Assembly: GCA_902782235.1 (NCBI GenBank)
Contig: CACZML010000007.1
Location: forward strand, 1 to 41,331
Length of the DNA: 41,331 nucleotides
Source of the DNA: Oscillospiraceae bacterium
Lineage (GTDB): Bacteria > Bacillota > Clostridia > Saccharofermentanales > Saccharofermentanaceae
Direction: 5' to 3'
The translations under genes and the position numbers were made by a program. This document shows, one piece after another, positions 31,560-41,197 of the stretch. Each line of letters opens with the position of its first letter. Position 1 is the stretch's first letter. The notes beneath the pieces were generated by a model. The model was given only the letters and a program-made list of their open reading frames with translations. It was not told the origin of the DNA and searched no databases.

Positions 31560-34508
31560 TCAGAATGATATCTCAACCTGATGTGTCTTGCCGTCTGTTG
31601 CAACAGGAAGGAGTGTGCCCTCTACTGCAGCACCGTCAAGAGATACCTTTATGCCGTCCTGTGCACGGATAAAGCCCTCAGGCTTTGTGATATGGATATC
31701 GTAAGTTGTTCCGCAGACGGAGACCTTAACATCAAGCTTTCTGTCGGTCTGTCTGAGGATAGGTTCAACTCTTAAGCCCTCGCTTGTGAACTCAACGCCG
31801 AAGCACTGGAAAAGTGAGAGCAGGAGCCATGTGGAAGTACCGGACAATGTAGGTCCGATGTTCTCACCTGTCTGGCTGTTGTTGTACTGTGTGCACCATC
31901 TCGGGTTGCCGCATGTGACGAAGGGAGACTTCATCGTGTTGAACGGTAAGATCTTGTCGATGATCCAGTAAGCCGTATCAGCAAGTCTGGAAGCTAATGC
32001 CTCATCCTTAACTGTCTTGGCTGCGCCGAGCATAGCGGAGCATGCCATCATGTTTGCGTGCTTGAATACGCCGCCGTTCTCACGGTCGCCCGGATAGTAG
32101 AGTGCTACGTCGATCTTAGGAGCGATCCTCGGATAATCAACTGTGGAGCAAAGTCTGAAGCCGTAAGGTGTCTTCAGGTACTTGTCGAGTGAATCGAGCA
32201 TCGTGTTGATCTCTTCCTCGGAAGCAACGCCGGCCAGGAGTGACCATGAGAAGCTGTTGAGGAAGTATGTGCCGGGATGGCCCTCTTCAACTGCAAGACC
32301 GTCGCCCTTGGCGCCGAGATAGGAGATGTCTGTCCTGTCTTTTCTGTTGAAGAGAACTCTGCAGTAGAAGTCATCCTTCCAGCAGTACTGTCTGAGGTTA
32401 GCAGCGAGCTTGTCAGAAAGTGCCTTCATATCGTCAGCAGCGGAATCGCCGATCTTTCTGAACATAGTCTCTGCAGCATCAAGAGCAACCTTAAGAAGGA
32501 AGCCGTTCATTACGGATTCAGAGAACTCTGAATCGTAAGGAACTTCGCCGTAAGCCTTGCCTGCGGCTGCGATCTGCTCCTTATATTCAGCTACCTTATC
32601 CTTACCGGAGATACAGTCAGGATCGACTCTCAAGCAGTCGTTCCAGTCAGCACGGTCGATAAGCGGGATGCCGTGCTTGCCCAAAGAGATCCTGCCGCTG
32701 TACATGAGGATAGCCTTGATCGTATCCTTGAGCTTTCTCTTAACGCCTGCGTCAGTCTTCTTCTCCTTTGTGCCTGCCATTACGAACTCCTCTTCGAGGA
32801 ATGCATAATCGTCTGTAAGGCCAAGATATCTGTCTAATGCCTGTAAGAGCCAGAGGCCGTCATCTGACCACCAGCCGGGTTCTTTTCCGATCCAGTAGAA
32901 GTTGTGGTTTGTGTAACCGTCTTCGTAAACGTTCTCGATCCATCCTGCGAGCATCTTCTTTACGAATTCCGTATTGCCCATGCCTGCGAAATAATACATG
33001 GAAGCGAAGATGTCCTGGATCTCTCTGAATCCGATCTCACGGTAACCCTTCTGTGTCCAGTCCAGAGATCTGGATACGAATGTCTGGTAGAAGACCTGGA
33101 AAGGAAGGTTGTTATTTACATAAGCTTCGAAGTCCTGATCCTCGTGCTCGATCTTCATGTAGCCCGAATACTTTCCTGTGAAGTCGATAACATCCTGGAG
33201 GTCCTTAGCGAGGTTTGCGGGATCCTTGATGTAGTTTGCAACAGCCTCTGCTTCTTCTGCGGGTGTCTTGTCGACAACGAAGTTCTCGTTTACGCAGTCG
33301 GAAGAAAGGCATGTGATGTTGTCAACTCTTACAGCGCCGTTTGCCTTGATCGTGAAAGGTGTTGATGTTGCGAAGAATCCCGGTCCCTTTCTGGACGGTC
33401 TGGATGCCAGAGGGAAAATGAATTCAGGATTTGAAAGGCTTCCTGAACCAACGAAATCAGCATATCTTACGCTGTACTGGTCAGGGAAGAAATCTCCGTC
33501 ATCAGCATGTACGACAGTCTCGTTGAATCTGATGTCGCCCTTTGTCCACTTGGGGTTCGGGTCAGCCGATACCGCACGGATATCGTTATTCTCGTCAAAG
33601 AATACCTGTGACTCGCGAGTCTGCTTTGTACCGAACATACCCGTGCAGACGATCCTCAAATCCTTATTCTCGGATGTTGTGTTCTCGATATCGATGAGCT
33701 GTGCTTCGCATGCAACAGGAAGTCCCTTTCTCTGGGGAACGATGAAGATCGTTCTCTTGATCTTAAGACCGCAGGAAAGCTCATAGTAGATGATAGTTCT
33801 GTTCTGTGAGTGAACTGTGCGGATCTTCTCGAGACCTTCAGCAATGGCATCGCCTGACCAGAAGATCTTCTTGCCGTTCTCGACAAGGTAGAACTGTCTG
33901 TTTGCAGGGAAGCCGTTCTCTTCAGGGAGATAGTCCCATCTGGTTGCGAGAACCTGTGTATCTGCATGTGATCTGAATGAACCGCCGCCTAAGCTGTCTA
34001 CAGTGCTCTTAGGAGTTGACTGCAGAGGGAAGTCGAAGTCGATACGGTTGCCGATGAGCATATTCGTGTAGTAGTGAGGTCCGGGTGAAGGTGTGGAAGG
34101 ATCAAAAGTAAGCTCGCCGTTTGTTGCAAGCTTTCCGCCCCATACATCTGTACTCTTGATAAGCTCTGCGCATCTGTCCAGAACTGCCACACTGAATCTG
34201 GCTTCTGCGAGATTGCCATCCTTCTCCGTAAATGCTCTGAAATCGTCTTCGTTTCTAACGATAAGGATACTGTATCCTTCGTTGATAAGGCCTGTGAACT
34301 GCTCGAAAATTACGTCGTCGGAAGCCAGGATACTGACAGCCATGCTGTCAAATTTGAGACCTGAGACTCCGATAACGACGGGAGATTTTCCAAAACGAAC
34401 GTACTGGGCAGAAACGCCGCCTGCTACGATCGTATCACCGAACTTGTCCAAAAGAAGTTCCTTTGCGGGAAGTCTTTCTCCTCTTGCCTTTTCGCCAATG
34501 TAACCCAT
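31560..34508 (-). CDS. Cellodextrin phosphorylase-like GH94 enzyme
   Basis: A 982-residue GH94 enzyme. The start chosen gives MGYIGEKARGERLPAKE, with GGAGG six bases ahead; a longer frame adds 16 residues without support. The domain order is an N-terminal beta-sandwich (about 1-390), helical linker and (alpha/alpha)6 barrel from about 430, and a small C-terminal beta domain. The segment SLDWTQKGYREIGFREIQD (481-499) and length near 980 fit cellodextrin phosphorylases. The catalytic acid is D624 in RADWNDC. It would split longer cello-oligosaccharides with phosphate to glucose 1-phosphate plus a shortened chain. Other GH94 specificities (laminaribiose, cyclic glucan) are possible but less likely next to a cellobiose phosphorylase. 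Confidence 0.8.
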   Translation of the reverse strand: MGYIGEKARGERLPAKELLLDKFGDTIVAGGVSAQYVRFGKSPVVIGVSGLKFDSMAVSILASDDVIFEQFTGLINEGYSILIVRNEDDFRAFTEKDGNLAEARFSVAVLDRCAELIKSTDVWGGKLATNGELTFDPSTPSPGPHYYTNMLIGNRIDFDFPLQSTPKSTVDSLGGGSFRSHADTQVLATRWDYLPEENGFPANRQFYLVENGKKIFWSGDAIAEGLEKIRTVHSQNRTIIYYELSCGLKIKRTIFIVPQRKGLPVACEAQLIDIENTTSENKDLRIVCTGMFGTKQTRESQVFFDENNDIRAVSADPNPKWTKGDIRFNETVVHADDGDFFPDQYSVRYADFVGSGSLSNPEFIFPLASRPSRKGPGFFATSTPFTIKANGAVRVDNITCLSSDCVNENFVVDKTPAEEAEAVANYIKDPANLAKDLQDVIDFTGKYSGYMKIEHEDQDFEAYVNNNLPFQVFYQTFVSRSLDWTQKGYREIGFREIQDIFASMYYFAGMGNTEFVKKMLAGWIENVYEDGYTNHNFYWIGKEPGWWSDDGLWLLQALDRYLGLTDDYAFLEEEFVMAGTKEKKTDAGVKRKLKDTIKAILMYSGRISLGKHGIPLIDRADWNDCLRVDPDCISGKDKVAEYKEQIAAAGKAYGEVPYDSEFSESVMNGFLLKVALDAAETMFRKIGDSAADDMKALSDKLAANLRQYCWKDDFYCRVLFNRKDRTDISYLGAKGDGLAVEEGHPGTYFLNSFSWSLLAGVASEEEINTMLDSLDKYLKTPYGFRLCSTVDYPRIAPKIDVALYYPGDRENGGVFKHANMMACSAMLGAAKTVKDEALASRLADTAYWIIDKILPFNTMKSPFVTCGNPRWCTQYNNSQTGENIGPTLSGTSTWLLLSLFQCFGVEFTSEGLRVEPILRQTDRKLDVKVSVCGTTYDIHITKPEGFIRAQDGIKVSLDGAAVEGTLLPVATDGKTHQVEISF

Positions 34509-34551
34509 GTTGATCCTCCATGAGAATGTATTTGTTTTTTCTTGTATTTTC

Positions 34552-34591
34552 AGCAAGGAACCCCACGGTCAATAAACCACGGGGTCTTGCT
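34552..34591. other. Stem-loop between the two phosphorylase genes
   Basis: AGCAAG (34552-34557) pairs with CTTGCT (34586-34591), and inner ACCCC with GGGGT, separated by mismatches. No T-run follows on the minus strand, so it is probably an intercistronic processing or stabilising hairpin, or a partial attenuator, instead of a full terminator. The 119-nt gap 34509-34627 shows no good promoter. Confidence 0.5.
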
Positions 34592-34627
34592 TAAACTGAC
34601 AATAAATTACCGACTTGATTATCGATA

Positions 34628-37117
34628 TTAGCCAAGCACTACCTCGACCTTGTGAGTCTTGCCGTCACCTGCTACAGGAACGATGCAGCCGTCAACTGCA
34701 GCGCCGTCAACAGTAAGAGACTTAACGCCCTTGTTTACGTGGTCAGGATTCTTGATCGTGATCTCGTATGTGTCGCCTCTGAACTGACGTGTAGCTGTAA
34801 ATCCGTCCCAAGCTGCAGGGATGGAAGGATCTACTCTTAATCCGTCGAACTCAGGCTTAACGCCGAGGATGTACTGGGAGATAGCAACCATGTTCCAAGC
34901 TGCTGTGCCTGTGAGCCAGGAGTTCTTGCCCTGACCGAAGTTCTTGGCATCCTTACCGCCGATCATCTGGCCGTAAACATAAGGTTCTGTCTTATGGATA
35001 TCAGATGTCTCTTCAGTGAATGCAGGAGCGATCTTTGAATAGTACTCGAAAGCCTTGTCTCCTCTGCCGGCATAAGCCTCTGCGCAGATGATCCATGCAT
35101 TGTTGTGTGTGAAGATACCGGCGTTCTCCTTGTATCCGCCCGGATATGTGGAGATCTCACCGTACTGGATGTAGTACTTTGTGTATGCAGGGTTGTTGAG
35201 AACGAGACCGAACTCGCAGTTGAGATACTTGTCGATGGAGTTCAGAGTCTTGATGTCAGCGCCGACATCCTTACCGATCTCAGACATAACAGCGAAGCCC
35301 TGGGGTTCGATGAAGATCTTACCCTCTTCGCATTCCTTGGAGCCCATCTTTTCGCCGTTTGCGTCATAAGCTCTGATGAACCAGTCGCCATCGAAAGCAG
35401 ATTCCATAGTATTCTTCTTCATCTTGTCGATCTCAGCCTGAGCCTTTGCAGCCTCATCAGCCTTGCCCAAGTGCTCCAGGATACCGACGTAAGCAGGACC
35501 TGTGTATGTGAAGAGCGCTGCAACGAATGCAGACTCAGCAACCTTGGAGTAACCGCCCTCTGCCTTGAACTTGGGGTTGGTGTATGTCTGGAAAGACTCA
35601 CCGGGTGTGTCAGAGAAGCAGGAAAGGTTGATACAGTCGTTCCAGTCAGCACGCATTGCGAGAGGAAGTCCGTGAGGTCCTAAGTTGTTAACGATGTGAT
35701 AGAAGGAAACGTCCAGGTGCTCGAGCATTGTGTGCTTTCCGTCCGGATCGTCATCGAAAGGAACGTTAGCATCGAGGATGCCCCAGTCGCCTGTCTCCTT
35801 AATATAAGCTGCAACGGAAAGGATCATCCAGAGCGGGTCATCAGAGAAGTCGCCGCCGATATCAGCATTACCCTTCTTTGTGAGAGGCTGGTACTGGTGA
35901 TAGCATCCGCCGTCAGAGAGCTGTGTGGAAGCGATGTCGATAAGTCTTTCTCTTGCACGCTCAGGGATCTGGTGAACAAATCCGAGGATGTCCTGGTTGG
36001 AATCTCTGAAGCCCATGCCTCTGCCGATTCCGGATTCGAAGTAGGAAGCAGAACGTGAGAGGTTGAATGTAACCATGCACTGATACTGGTTCCAGATGTT
36101 TACCATACGGTTGACCTTGTCATCAGGTGTGTCAACCTTGAAGATCGAGAGGAGGTTATTCCATGTTGTCTTGAGTTCTTCAAGACCTGCAGCAACCTTC
36201 TCAGGTGTGTTGTACTTGTCGATCATGGCATAAGCCTTCTCCTTGTTGAGGACCCATGTCTCTCTTGTAAGGAGGCCCTCAGGCTTCTCTGCTGCGAACT
36301 TCTTATCCTGAGGATTCTCAGCATAGCCTAAGATGTAGATCAATGTCTTGGATTCGCCGGGTGCGAGAGTAACCTTCTTGTAGTGTGAAGCTACAGGTGA
36401 CCAGCCGTCAGCGAAAGAATTGGAAGGCTTGTCTGCCTTAACTGTCTCCGGGTTGTCCCAGCCGTTGTAGATACTTCCGAGGAATGCATCACGGTCTGTG
36501 TCATAACCGTCGATCTCGTCATTTACTGTGTAGAAAGCGTAGTGATTACGTCTGTCTCTGTACTCTGTTACGTGATAGATAGTAGAGCCTTCGATCTCAA
36601 CACGGCCTGTGGAGAAGTTTCTCTGGAAGTTTGTGCAGTCATCCTGTGCATCCCAGAGGCACCACTCAGCGATTGAGAAAATGGAGAAGCTCTTAGCTTC
36701 TGTGCCTTCGTTTGTAAGTACTACCTGTTGAACTTCACCGTCGTAGTTCTGGGGAACGAAGAATGTAACTTCAGCCTTAAGGCCGTTCTTCTTACCCTTG
36801 ATGATGGTGTAGCCCATACCATGGCGGCACTCATACTCGTCAAGTTCGGTCTTTACCGGAGACCAGCCGGGATTCCAGACTGTGCCGTTGTCGTTGATGT
36901 AGAAATAACGGCCGCCCATGTCCAAAGGTACGTTGTTGTAGCGGTAACGTGTGATTCTTCTGAGTCTCGCATCCTTGTAGAAGCTGTAGCCGCCTGCAGT
37001 GTTGGAGATCAGTGAGAAAAATCCCTGATTACCCAGATAGTTGATCCAGGGATAAGGTGTTCTTGGAGTGTTAATGACGTATTCTTTTCTTAAGTCATCG
37101 AAATGCCCGAATTTCAT
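34628..37117 (-). CDS. cbpA: Cellobiose phosphorylase (GH94)
   Basis: An 829-residue cytosolic enzyme that cleaves cellobiose with phosphate to glucose 1-phosphate and glucose, saving one ATP. The N-terminus [15 protein letters not shown] and the substrate-binding GFRDSNQD (369-376) are hallmarks of cellobiose phosphorylase. The catalytic acid is D494 in RADWNDC (489-495). Length matches the family (about 811-830). It has an N-terminal beta-sandwich, an (alpha/alpha)6 barrel and a C-terminal beta domain. It is first in the transcript from the promoter at 37157 and is followed by the cellodextrin phosphorylase. The free glucose would go to GlcK (10355-11332). Confidence 0.93.
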   Translation of the reverse strand: MKFGHFDDLRKEYVINTPRTPYPWINYLGNQGFFSLISNTAGGYSFYKDARLRRITRYRYNNVPLDMGGRYFYINDNGTVWNPGWSPVKTELDEYECRHGMGYTIIKGKKNGLKAEVTFFVPQNYDGEVQQVVLTNEGTEAKSFSIFSIAEWCLWDAQDDCTNFQRNFSTGRVEIEGSTIYHVTEYRDRRNHYAFYTVNDEIDGYDTDRDAFLGSIYNGWDNPETVKADKPSNSFADGWSPVASHYKKVTLAPGESKTLIYILGYAENPQDKKFAAEKPEGLLTRETWVLNKEKAYAMIDKYNTPEKVAAGLEELKTTWNNLLSIFKVDTPDDKVNRMVNIWNQYQCMVTFNLSRSASYFESGIGRGMGFRDSNQDILGFVHQIPERARERLIDIASTQLSDGGCYHQYQPLTKKGNADIGGDFSDDPLWMILSVAAYIKETGDWGILDANVPFDDDPDGKHTMLEHLDVSFYHIVNNLGPHGLPLAMRADWNDCINLSCFSDTPGESFQTYTNPKFKAEGGYSKVAESAFVAALFTYTGPAYVGILEHLGKADEAAKAQAEIDKMKKNTMESAFDGDWFIRAYDANGEKMGSKECEEGKIFIEPQGFAVMSEIGKDVGADIKTLNSIDKYLNCEFGLVLNNPAYTKYYIQYGEISTYPGGYKENAGIFTHNNAWIICAEAYAGRGDKAFEYYSKIAPAFTEETSDIHKTEPYVYGQMIGGKDAKNFGQGKNSWLTGTAAWNMVAISQYILGVKPEFDGLRVDPSIPAAWDGFTATRQFRGDTYEITIKNPDHVNKGVKSLTVDGAAVDGCIVPVAGDGKTHKVEVVLG

Positions 37118-37156
37118 GTTTAAATGCCTCCGCGTATTTATTAATAAGACTTAACC

Positions 37157-37185
37157 ATTTTACACTATCCAAAATGCGTTTTAAA
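37157..37185 (-). promoter_or_regulatory. Predicted promoter of the phosphorylase operon, with a palindromic spacer
   Basis: TTTAAA (37185-37180), a 17-nt spacer and TAAAAT (37162-37157). The spacer and -35 edge contain AAAATGCGTTTT (37171-37182), a CG-centred near-palindrome of the sort bound by LacI-family regulators. The operator reading is speculative; it is not a good CcpA cre match. Confidence 0.45.
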
Positions 37186-37258
37186 CAAAGCAAATATAAA
37201 CATTCTATGTCTTATGTCACATTTTTGTGGTTCTTTGTCCGCCAACTCCCCGAACAAC

Positions 37259-37290
37259 AAAAAAGCTGCCCCGGAGTTTTCCGGGACAGC
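37259..37290 (-). terminator. Strong terminator after the solute-binding protein gene
   Basis: Arms at 37265-37275 and 37280-37290 form an 11-bp stem with one G-U pair and a 4-nt loop, followed by TTTTTT on the minus strand (37264-37259). It lies 31 nt after the stop. The rest of 37118-37321 holds only the phosphorylase promoter. Confidence 0.88.
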
Positions 37291-37321
37291 CTGTAAAACC
37301 TATCTTTCCGGTATGTGGAAA

Positions 37322-38731
37322 TTACTTGATCAGGCCCTTCTCCTTGAGCTGTTTGTCCATGGCCGCCTTGGCTTCCTTCAGATCCTTGAAAGAACCTGAC
37401 GCATAGGTGCCGACGACAGCCTTGAAGACCTGCTTGTAGTCGTCATCACCCGGCTCCATATAGGACGCATCGGCGTTCATGGCGCTGCTTAAAAGAACGG
37501 GATAAGGGTTCTGGCCGCCGAGCCACTCAAGCGCGAACTTATCGTCTGCCGCAGCCTGTGTAATGAGCTTGACGTTGTTTACGAACTCACCGTTGTTAAG
37601 CATATCCTTGAGGTTGTCCTCATTGATGCATACAGCTCTCATGATGTCTGCTGAAGTTGCCTTCTTGTCGCAGTACTTTGAAGCCATTACCCAAGAGCCG
37701 CCGTTGAAGTAGTTAACGGGCGCAGTCGTAAGACCCCAGTCGCCTGAAGTCGGATTGACAGTCGTGCCTTCGCCGGGATTCAAAGCGAGCTGGTATTTAG
37801 CAAACTGGAGAGAACCCCAGTAAGAGACTACAGTCCTGTCGGACATCTTTGAAGTCCACTGCTTGGACCACTGCTCAGCCTTGAAAGTAAGGTTCTCCTG
37901 GTAGAGAGTCTTTGCGTAATCGAAAAAGTTTTCGAGGCTTGTATCGTAGTTCACGGTACCGTCCATGATCCACTTTGAGCCCCTGGTGTCGACATAAGGA
38001 TCGAACACTTCGGTGAAGCCGCCGATGAGCTTGACCTTGCCGTTTGAAGCGGTATTTACCTTTCTGGCAGACTCGAGAACAGCATCCCATGTAGCGAAAG
38101 ACTTTGCGAGCTCATTGGGATCAGATGTTCCCAGATACTGCTCTGCAACAGATCTCTCATAGAAAACGCCGCAGGGTGTTGCCTTCCAGGAAAGGCCCTT
38201 GATGACGTTGTTCTCATCGCTGGCAAATCTTAAGGTATAGCCAAACATGTTCTTGCACTCGGCATAGTCGATTCCGAGATCGTTTACTGCGATCGTGTTG
38301 TCGGAAGCCAGATACTTTCTGGCATAAGCGGCATCGCATGTGAAAATGTCAGGTGCGTTGTTTCCGTCTGAAAGAACAGCATCAAGCTTTTCCTGATAAG
38401 CCTTGTTGTTGTTCGATAATTCGACCAGATCGTAATCGTCAGACTTGATGCCTGCATATTTCTCGGCAAGTCCGATGAACTCTGAATTGTGGGCATAGAT
38501 CGTGATCTTGCCGTCATCCTGGTCGGCGACATCGGCTACAGTAAGTTCCTTGTAGCCCTCGAGATCCGGCGGGACCTCGGTTGTCTCTGATGCTGTGGGC
38601 TTGGTATCTGTGGAAGAAGCCGTTGTAGGATCCGAGCTGGCGCTGGGATCTACAAGAGGCATGTCACAGGAGGCTACGCTCAATACCATGACCGAAGACA
38701 GCAACAAAGCGAGCAGCTTGTTTTTCTTCAT
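37322..38731 (-). CDS. ABC-transporter extracellular solute-binding lipoprotein
   Basis: A 469-residue lipoprotein. The start chosen gives MKKNKLLALLLSSVM, with AGGATAATAGG upstream; the lipobox LSVASC has the modified cysteine at 22. A Ser/Thr/Asp-rich linker (about 28-55) leads to a type-1 (MalE-like) binding domain, with ITIYAHNSEFIGLAEKY, DIFTCDAAYARKYL and a late tryptophan-rich ligand-site region. Its position upstream of the phosphorylases suggests cello-oligosaccharide capture, but specificity is inferred from context only. No permease or ATPase genes adjoin it, which is unusual for this family. Confidence 0.87.
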   Translation of the reverse strand: MKKNKLLALLLSSVMVLSVASCDMPLVDPSASSDPTTASSTDTKPTASETTEVPPDLEGYKELTVADVADQDDGKITIYAHNSEFIGLAEKYAGIKSDDYDLVELSNNNKAYQEKLDAVLSDGNNAPDIFTCDAAYARKYLASDNTIAVNDLGIDYAECKNMFGYTLRFASDENNVIKGLSWKATPCGVFYERSVAEQYLGTSDPNELAKSFATWDAVLESARKVNTASNGKVKLIGGFTEVFDPYVDTRGSKWIMDGTVNYDTSLENFFDYAKTLYQENLTFKAEQWSKQWTSKMSDRTVVSYWGSLQFAKYQLALNPGEGTTVNPTSGDWGLTTAPVNYFNGGSWVMASKYCDKKATSADIMRAVCINEDNLKDMLNNGEFVNNVKLITQAAADDKFALEWLGGQNPYPVLLSSAMNADASYMEPGDDDYKQVFKAVVGTYASGSFKDLKEAKAAMDKQLKEKGLIK

Positions 38732-38774
38732 CCTATTATCCTCACTAATATTTTTTTGATAATTTTCAAAAGGC

Positions 38775-38803
38775 ATTTTATAACACATTGCATAGAACTG
38801 CAA
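38775..38803 (-). promoter_or_regulatory. Predicted promoter of the solute-binding protein gene
   Basis: TTGCAG (38803-38798), a 17-nt spacer and TAAAAT (38780-38775). The -35 lies in the centre of the inverted repeat at 38788-38818. A weak AT hairpin (TTTTGA/TCAAAA, 38754-38771) lies at the expected transcript start. Confidence 0.55.
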
Positions 38804-38818
38804 TCCAGCTCTATGCAA
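38788..38818. promoter_or_regulatory. 13-bp inverted repeat overlapping the promoter: candidate operator
   Basis: TTGCATAGAACTG (38788-38800) and CAGCTCTATGCAA (38806-38818) are reverse complements with one mismatch around a 5-nt loop. The repeat covers the predicted -35. A further TTGCATA copy lies upstream on the minus strand in ATTGCATAAAAAC. The layout is that of a repressor site, which for a sugar-binding protein gene would be a substrate-responsive switch. The regulator is unknown. Confidence 0.6.
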
Positions 38819-38872
38819 GTGTTCAATGTTTATAAGTTGTTTTTATGCAATCCGATGATCTTTCCGGAATGA

Positions 38873-39919
38873 TCAGGAGAAGAAGATCGACTGGCCGTAA
38901 CGGTTAAGGAAGTCCTTGTAAGCGTTCATGTCGATGACTGCGCTGTAGACCTTGCCGTCGATTACGCCGTAGAGAGTTGCGAAATTATTGTTTGCAGGCT
39001 CTGATGTGGCAGGACCAGGTGCAAGATAGATAGCGTCAAAGTCCTTAGCCTCAATGGTCTTTGCAGTTAATGTTGTCTCTGATGTTGCTGCCGTAGTCTC
39101 TGCAGTAAATCCTTCAGTAGCATTTGTTACATCAACAGAAGGCTTGGGCTGGATCTTCAGAGAGTTTGCAAGACCTGCTCTCAAAGCATTCTCGAGGCCT
39201 GCGGGATCCTTGCAGATAGAATTGAATGTGATGTACTGGCCGGAGATCATGTCGAAGCTTGCGAAGTCGATGACCGTCTTATTCTCAGGGCCGGTGATCT
39301 CATAGACCATGAGCACGGATAAAACTCTGCCGTTTACCGTGTACTGGAAATCGCAAAGGACTGTATAAGGCTCCTCGATCGAACCCTTAAGTGCGTACTC
39401 TGCCTTGGCCTTGCCATAGACTCTGTCGTGTGCGCCCTCTGCTTCTTTGTAGAAACCGTCAACGATCAGATTGATGGAATTCATAACTGTCTCATTGGCA
39501 GCCTTGGTTACAACAAATCTGTTTCCTTCAAACTTAGTCAGGATAAAATCCTTACCTTCAACATAACCGACCTCAGCGAAGGACTCTAATGATACCGTGA
39601 AAGTATCGCTGAGATTGATCTCGGTATAGTTTGAATAATCCACACGCTGCGGGGGCAATGTGGGAGTAGGTGTAGCCGTCGGAGCGGGTGTTGACTCTGT
39701 TGTTGTAGTCTCCTCTATAACGGTCGTCTCTGTTGCAGTCTCCGAAGGTGCACTGTTAATAGTCTGCTCCGTTTCAGTCTCATTGATGAAAGCATTTCCC
39801 AGATCGCTTATTCCCTGCCCCAATTTATCGGTATTGATCGAACAAGCGGCAAGAAACGTAGTTGTCATGCCTGCCGAGATGATCAAAGCCACAAGCTTGT
39901 TGCCTTCAAGTTTTTTCAT
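38873..39919 (-). CDS. Lipoprotein of unknown function
   Basis: A 348-residue secreted lipoprotein. The signal peptide ends in TFLAAC with lipid-modified C26. A long Thr/Glu/Pro-rich linker (about 45-90, repeated TTT, TPTPT) leads to a mixed alpha/beta domain (about 92-265). FASFDMISGQYITFNSICKDP and ALRAGLANSL may resemble the DUF3298/RsiV-type extracytoplasmic domain, but this is weak. A second Thr-rich stretch (about 265-290) precedes the C-terminal part (ATLYGVIDGKVYSAVIDMNAYKDFL). GGAGG precedes the ATG. It lies 107 nt after the CbiG-like gene. No function is assigned. Confidence 0.78.
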   Translation of the reverse strand: MKKLEGNKLVALIISAGMTTTFLAACSINTDKLGQGISDLGNAFINETETEQTINSAPSETATETTVIEETTTTESTPAPTATPTPTLPPQRVDYSNYTEINLSDTFTVSLESFAEVGYVEGKDFILTKFEGNRFVVTKAANETVMNSINLIVDGFYKEAEGAHDRVYGKAKAEYALKGSIEEPYTVLCDFQYTVNGRVLSVLMVYEITGPENKTVIDFASFDMISGQYITFNSICKDPAGLENALRAGLANSLKIQPKPSVDVTNATEGFTAETTAATSETTLTAKTIEAKDFDAIYLAPGPATSEPANNNFATLYGVIDGKVYSAVIDMNAYKDFLNRYGQSIFFS

Positions 39920-40026
39920 CTTTTTCTTACCTCCAAACCTTATTCATTGTCTTTATGTTTAGCCGGTTAAATGCTGTCTTAGGACGGTTAATTGCCCGTC
40001 ATCTTTCATTATAAACCACTTTGCTC

Positions 40027-41097
40027 TCATTCAGGCAAAATAATGCTGCTCCTGCTTACTGCCACGGAGAATACAAGGCCCTGCGCAGAAGACGATCTTC
40101 TGATGAGGATCGTGCCCGTCTGGCTTGCAAGGAGCGCCAATGCCGTAGCCGAATCGTTCTTCTTTTCCGGTGAGAACGTCATCTCCATCGGAACCTTGGT
40201 CTTAGCTATCTTCTCGGAATCAAAGGATTCGACCTCTGCACCGAGCTCTTCCGCGATGCCCTTTACGATCTCGCTCTCCCTTGCAGAATAAGCGCAGGAG
40301 ACCTTTGCGACCGCCTGAGGATTTAGCAGGTGGTTGATAAGGGATTTTCTGATCGCGGGACGGCAGTAACCGGGATCGGTCTTAGTCTTGATCTCGATTC
40401 CGAGGCTTAATATCTTAGGCACCAGAATGAGGTTGTCCTTGTCATCCTCACCGCCCAGATATGTGCATGTGATAAAGACGCCGGGCTCAACTTTTCCATC
40501 CCTGGAAGCCTTATATTGCTTGATAAAATCCTCCCTCATGTCGTAGGGATATGTGTGGAGCGAATATGCCATCGGATCGATGACAGGATCAGCAAAAACG
40601 ATCGGAAGATCCGTAAAGACATTGACCTTCTCGCCCGCTCTGATCTTTGCATTCACCTTCTCGAAAACTTCATCGTCATTGACTGTCATGCCGTAACGCG
40701 TAACGAGACTTGTCAGATCTCCCGTGATCCCTGCCTTGCCTTCAAAGCTCGAAAAACAGAATGATCCCAATGACTTAACGATAGCTGCATAGACATCGTC
40801 ACAACCTTTGTCGTAAGGCTTGTTTCCGCGTCTTATTACCGCTGCATACCTGCCCTCTGGAGATACCGCGATAACAGGCAGATCACGGGTCTTGGCCGTG
40901 CTCGTCTCTTCCATCGACTTGATGGCAACCTCCAGAGGAAGCACCATTACGATAGCGCAGGAAGTCTCTCCGCTGGCAACAACGAAGCTTCCCGTCATGA
41001 GCTCGGTACCGGTGACATACCTGCCTCCGATATCGTCAATAAGCTTCTTTCCCGTCTCCAGCGCCTTCGGTGATTTGCCGTAACAGATTACATACAT
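40027..41097 (-). CDS. Diverged CbiG-like (cobalt-precorrin 5A hydrolase family) protein
   Basis: A 356-residue cytosolic protein with the three-part layout of CbiG. The N-terminal domain has LPVIAVSPEGRYAAVI (about 73-88), matching the DPAVVVVDE-type core of CbiG. The middle has an ATD-like stretch (TGDLTSLVTRYGMTVND) and a VNAKIRAGEKVNVFTD segment. The C-terminal domain has LVPKILSLGIEIKTKT, then AVAKVSCAYSARESEIVKGIAEELGAEVESFD and an FSVAV end, as in CbiG. But the family motifs GH-x-GGAN and GIGCRRGT are lost, and no cobalamin genes lie nearby. It may have another role. Upstream of the ATG no strong ribosome binding site is obvious. Confidence 0.6.
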   Translation of the reverse strand: MYVICYGKSPKALETGKKLIDDIGGRYVTGTELMTGSFVVASGETSCAIVMVLPLEVAIKSMEETSTAKTRDLPVIAVSPEGRYAAVIRRGNKPYDKGCDDVYAAIVKSLGSFCFSSFEGKAGITGDLTSLVTRYGMTVNDDEVFEKVNAKIRAGEKVNVFTDLPIVFADPVIDPMAYSLHTYPYDMREDFIKQYKASRDGKVEPGVFITCTYLGGEDDKDNLILVPKILSLGIEIKTKTDPGYCRPAIRKSLINHLLNPQAVAKVSCAYSARESEIVKGIAEELGAEVESFDSEKIAKTKVPMEMTFSPEKKNDSATALALLASQTGTILIRRSSSAQGLVFSVAVSRSSIILPE

Positions 41098-41197
41098 AAG
41101 GTTAAGTCATCCTTTTCGCGTTTCTGATATAACATTACCACTCTTACGCGTGATTTTACTGCTACAATTAGTGCAAATTAGCGTGGAGGAAATCAGT

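Noticed and set aside
34552..34591. Terminator between cellobiose and cellodextrin phosphorylase genes
   Set aside because: The stem has internal mismatches and the minus-strand tail is A-rich, not T-rich; kept only as a stem-loop.
37214..37399. 61-codon frame starting MSHFCGSLSANS, vaguely like the one at 3137
   Set aside because: The DNA similarity is poor, and the frame runs over a strong terminator and the end of the binding-protein gene.
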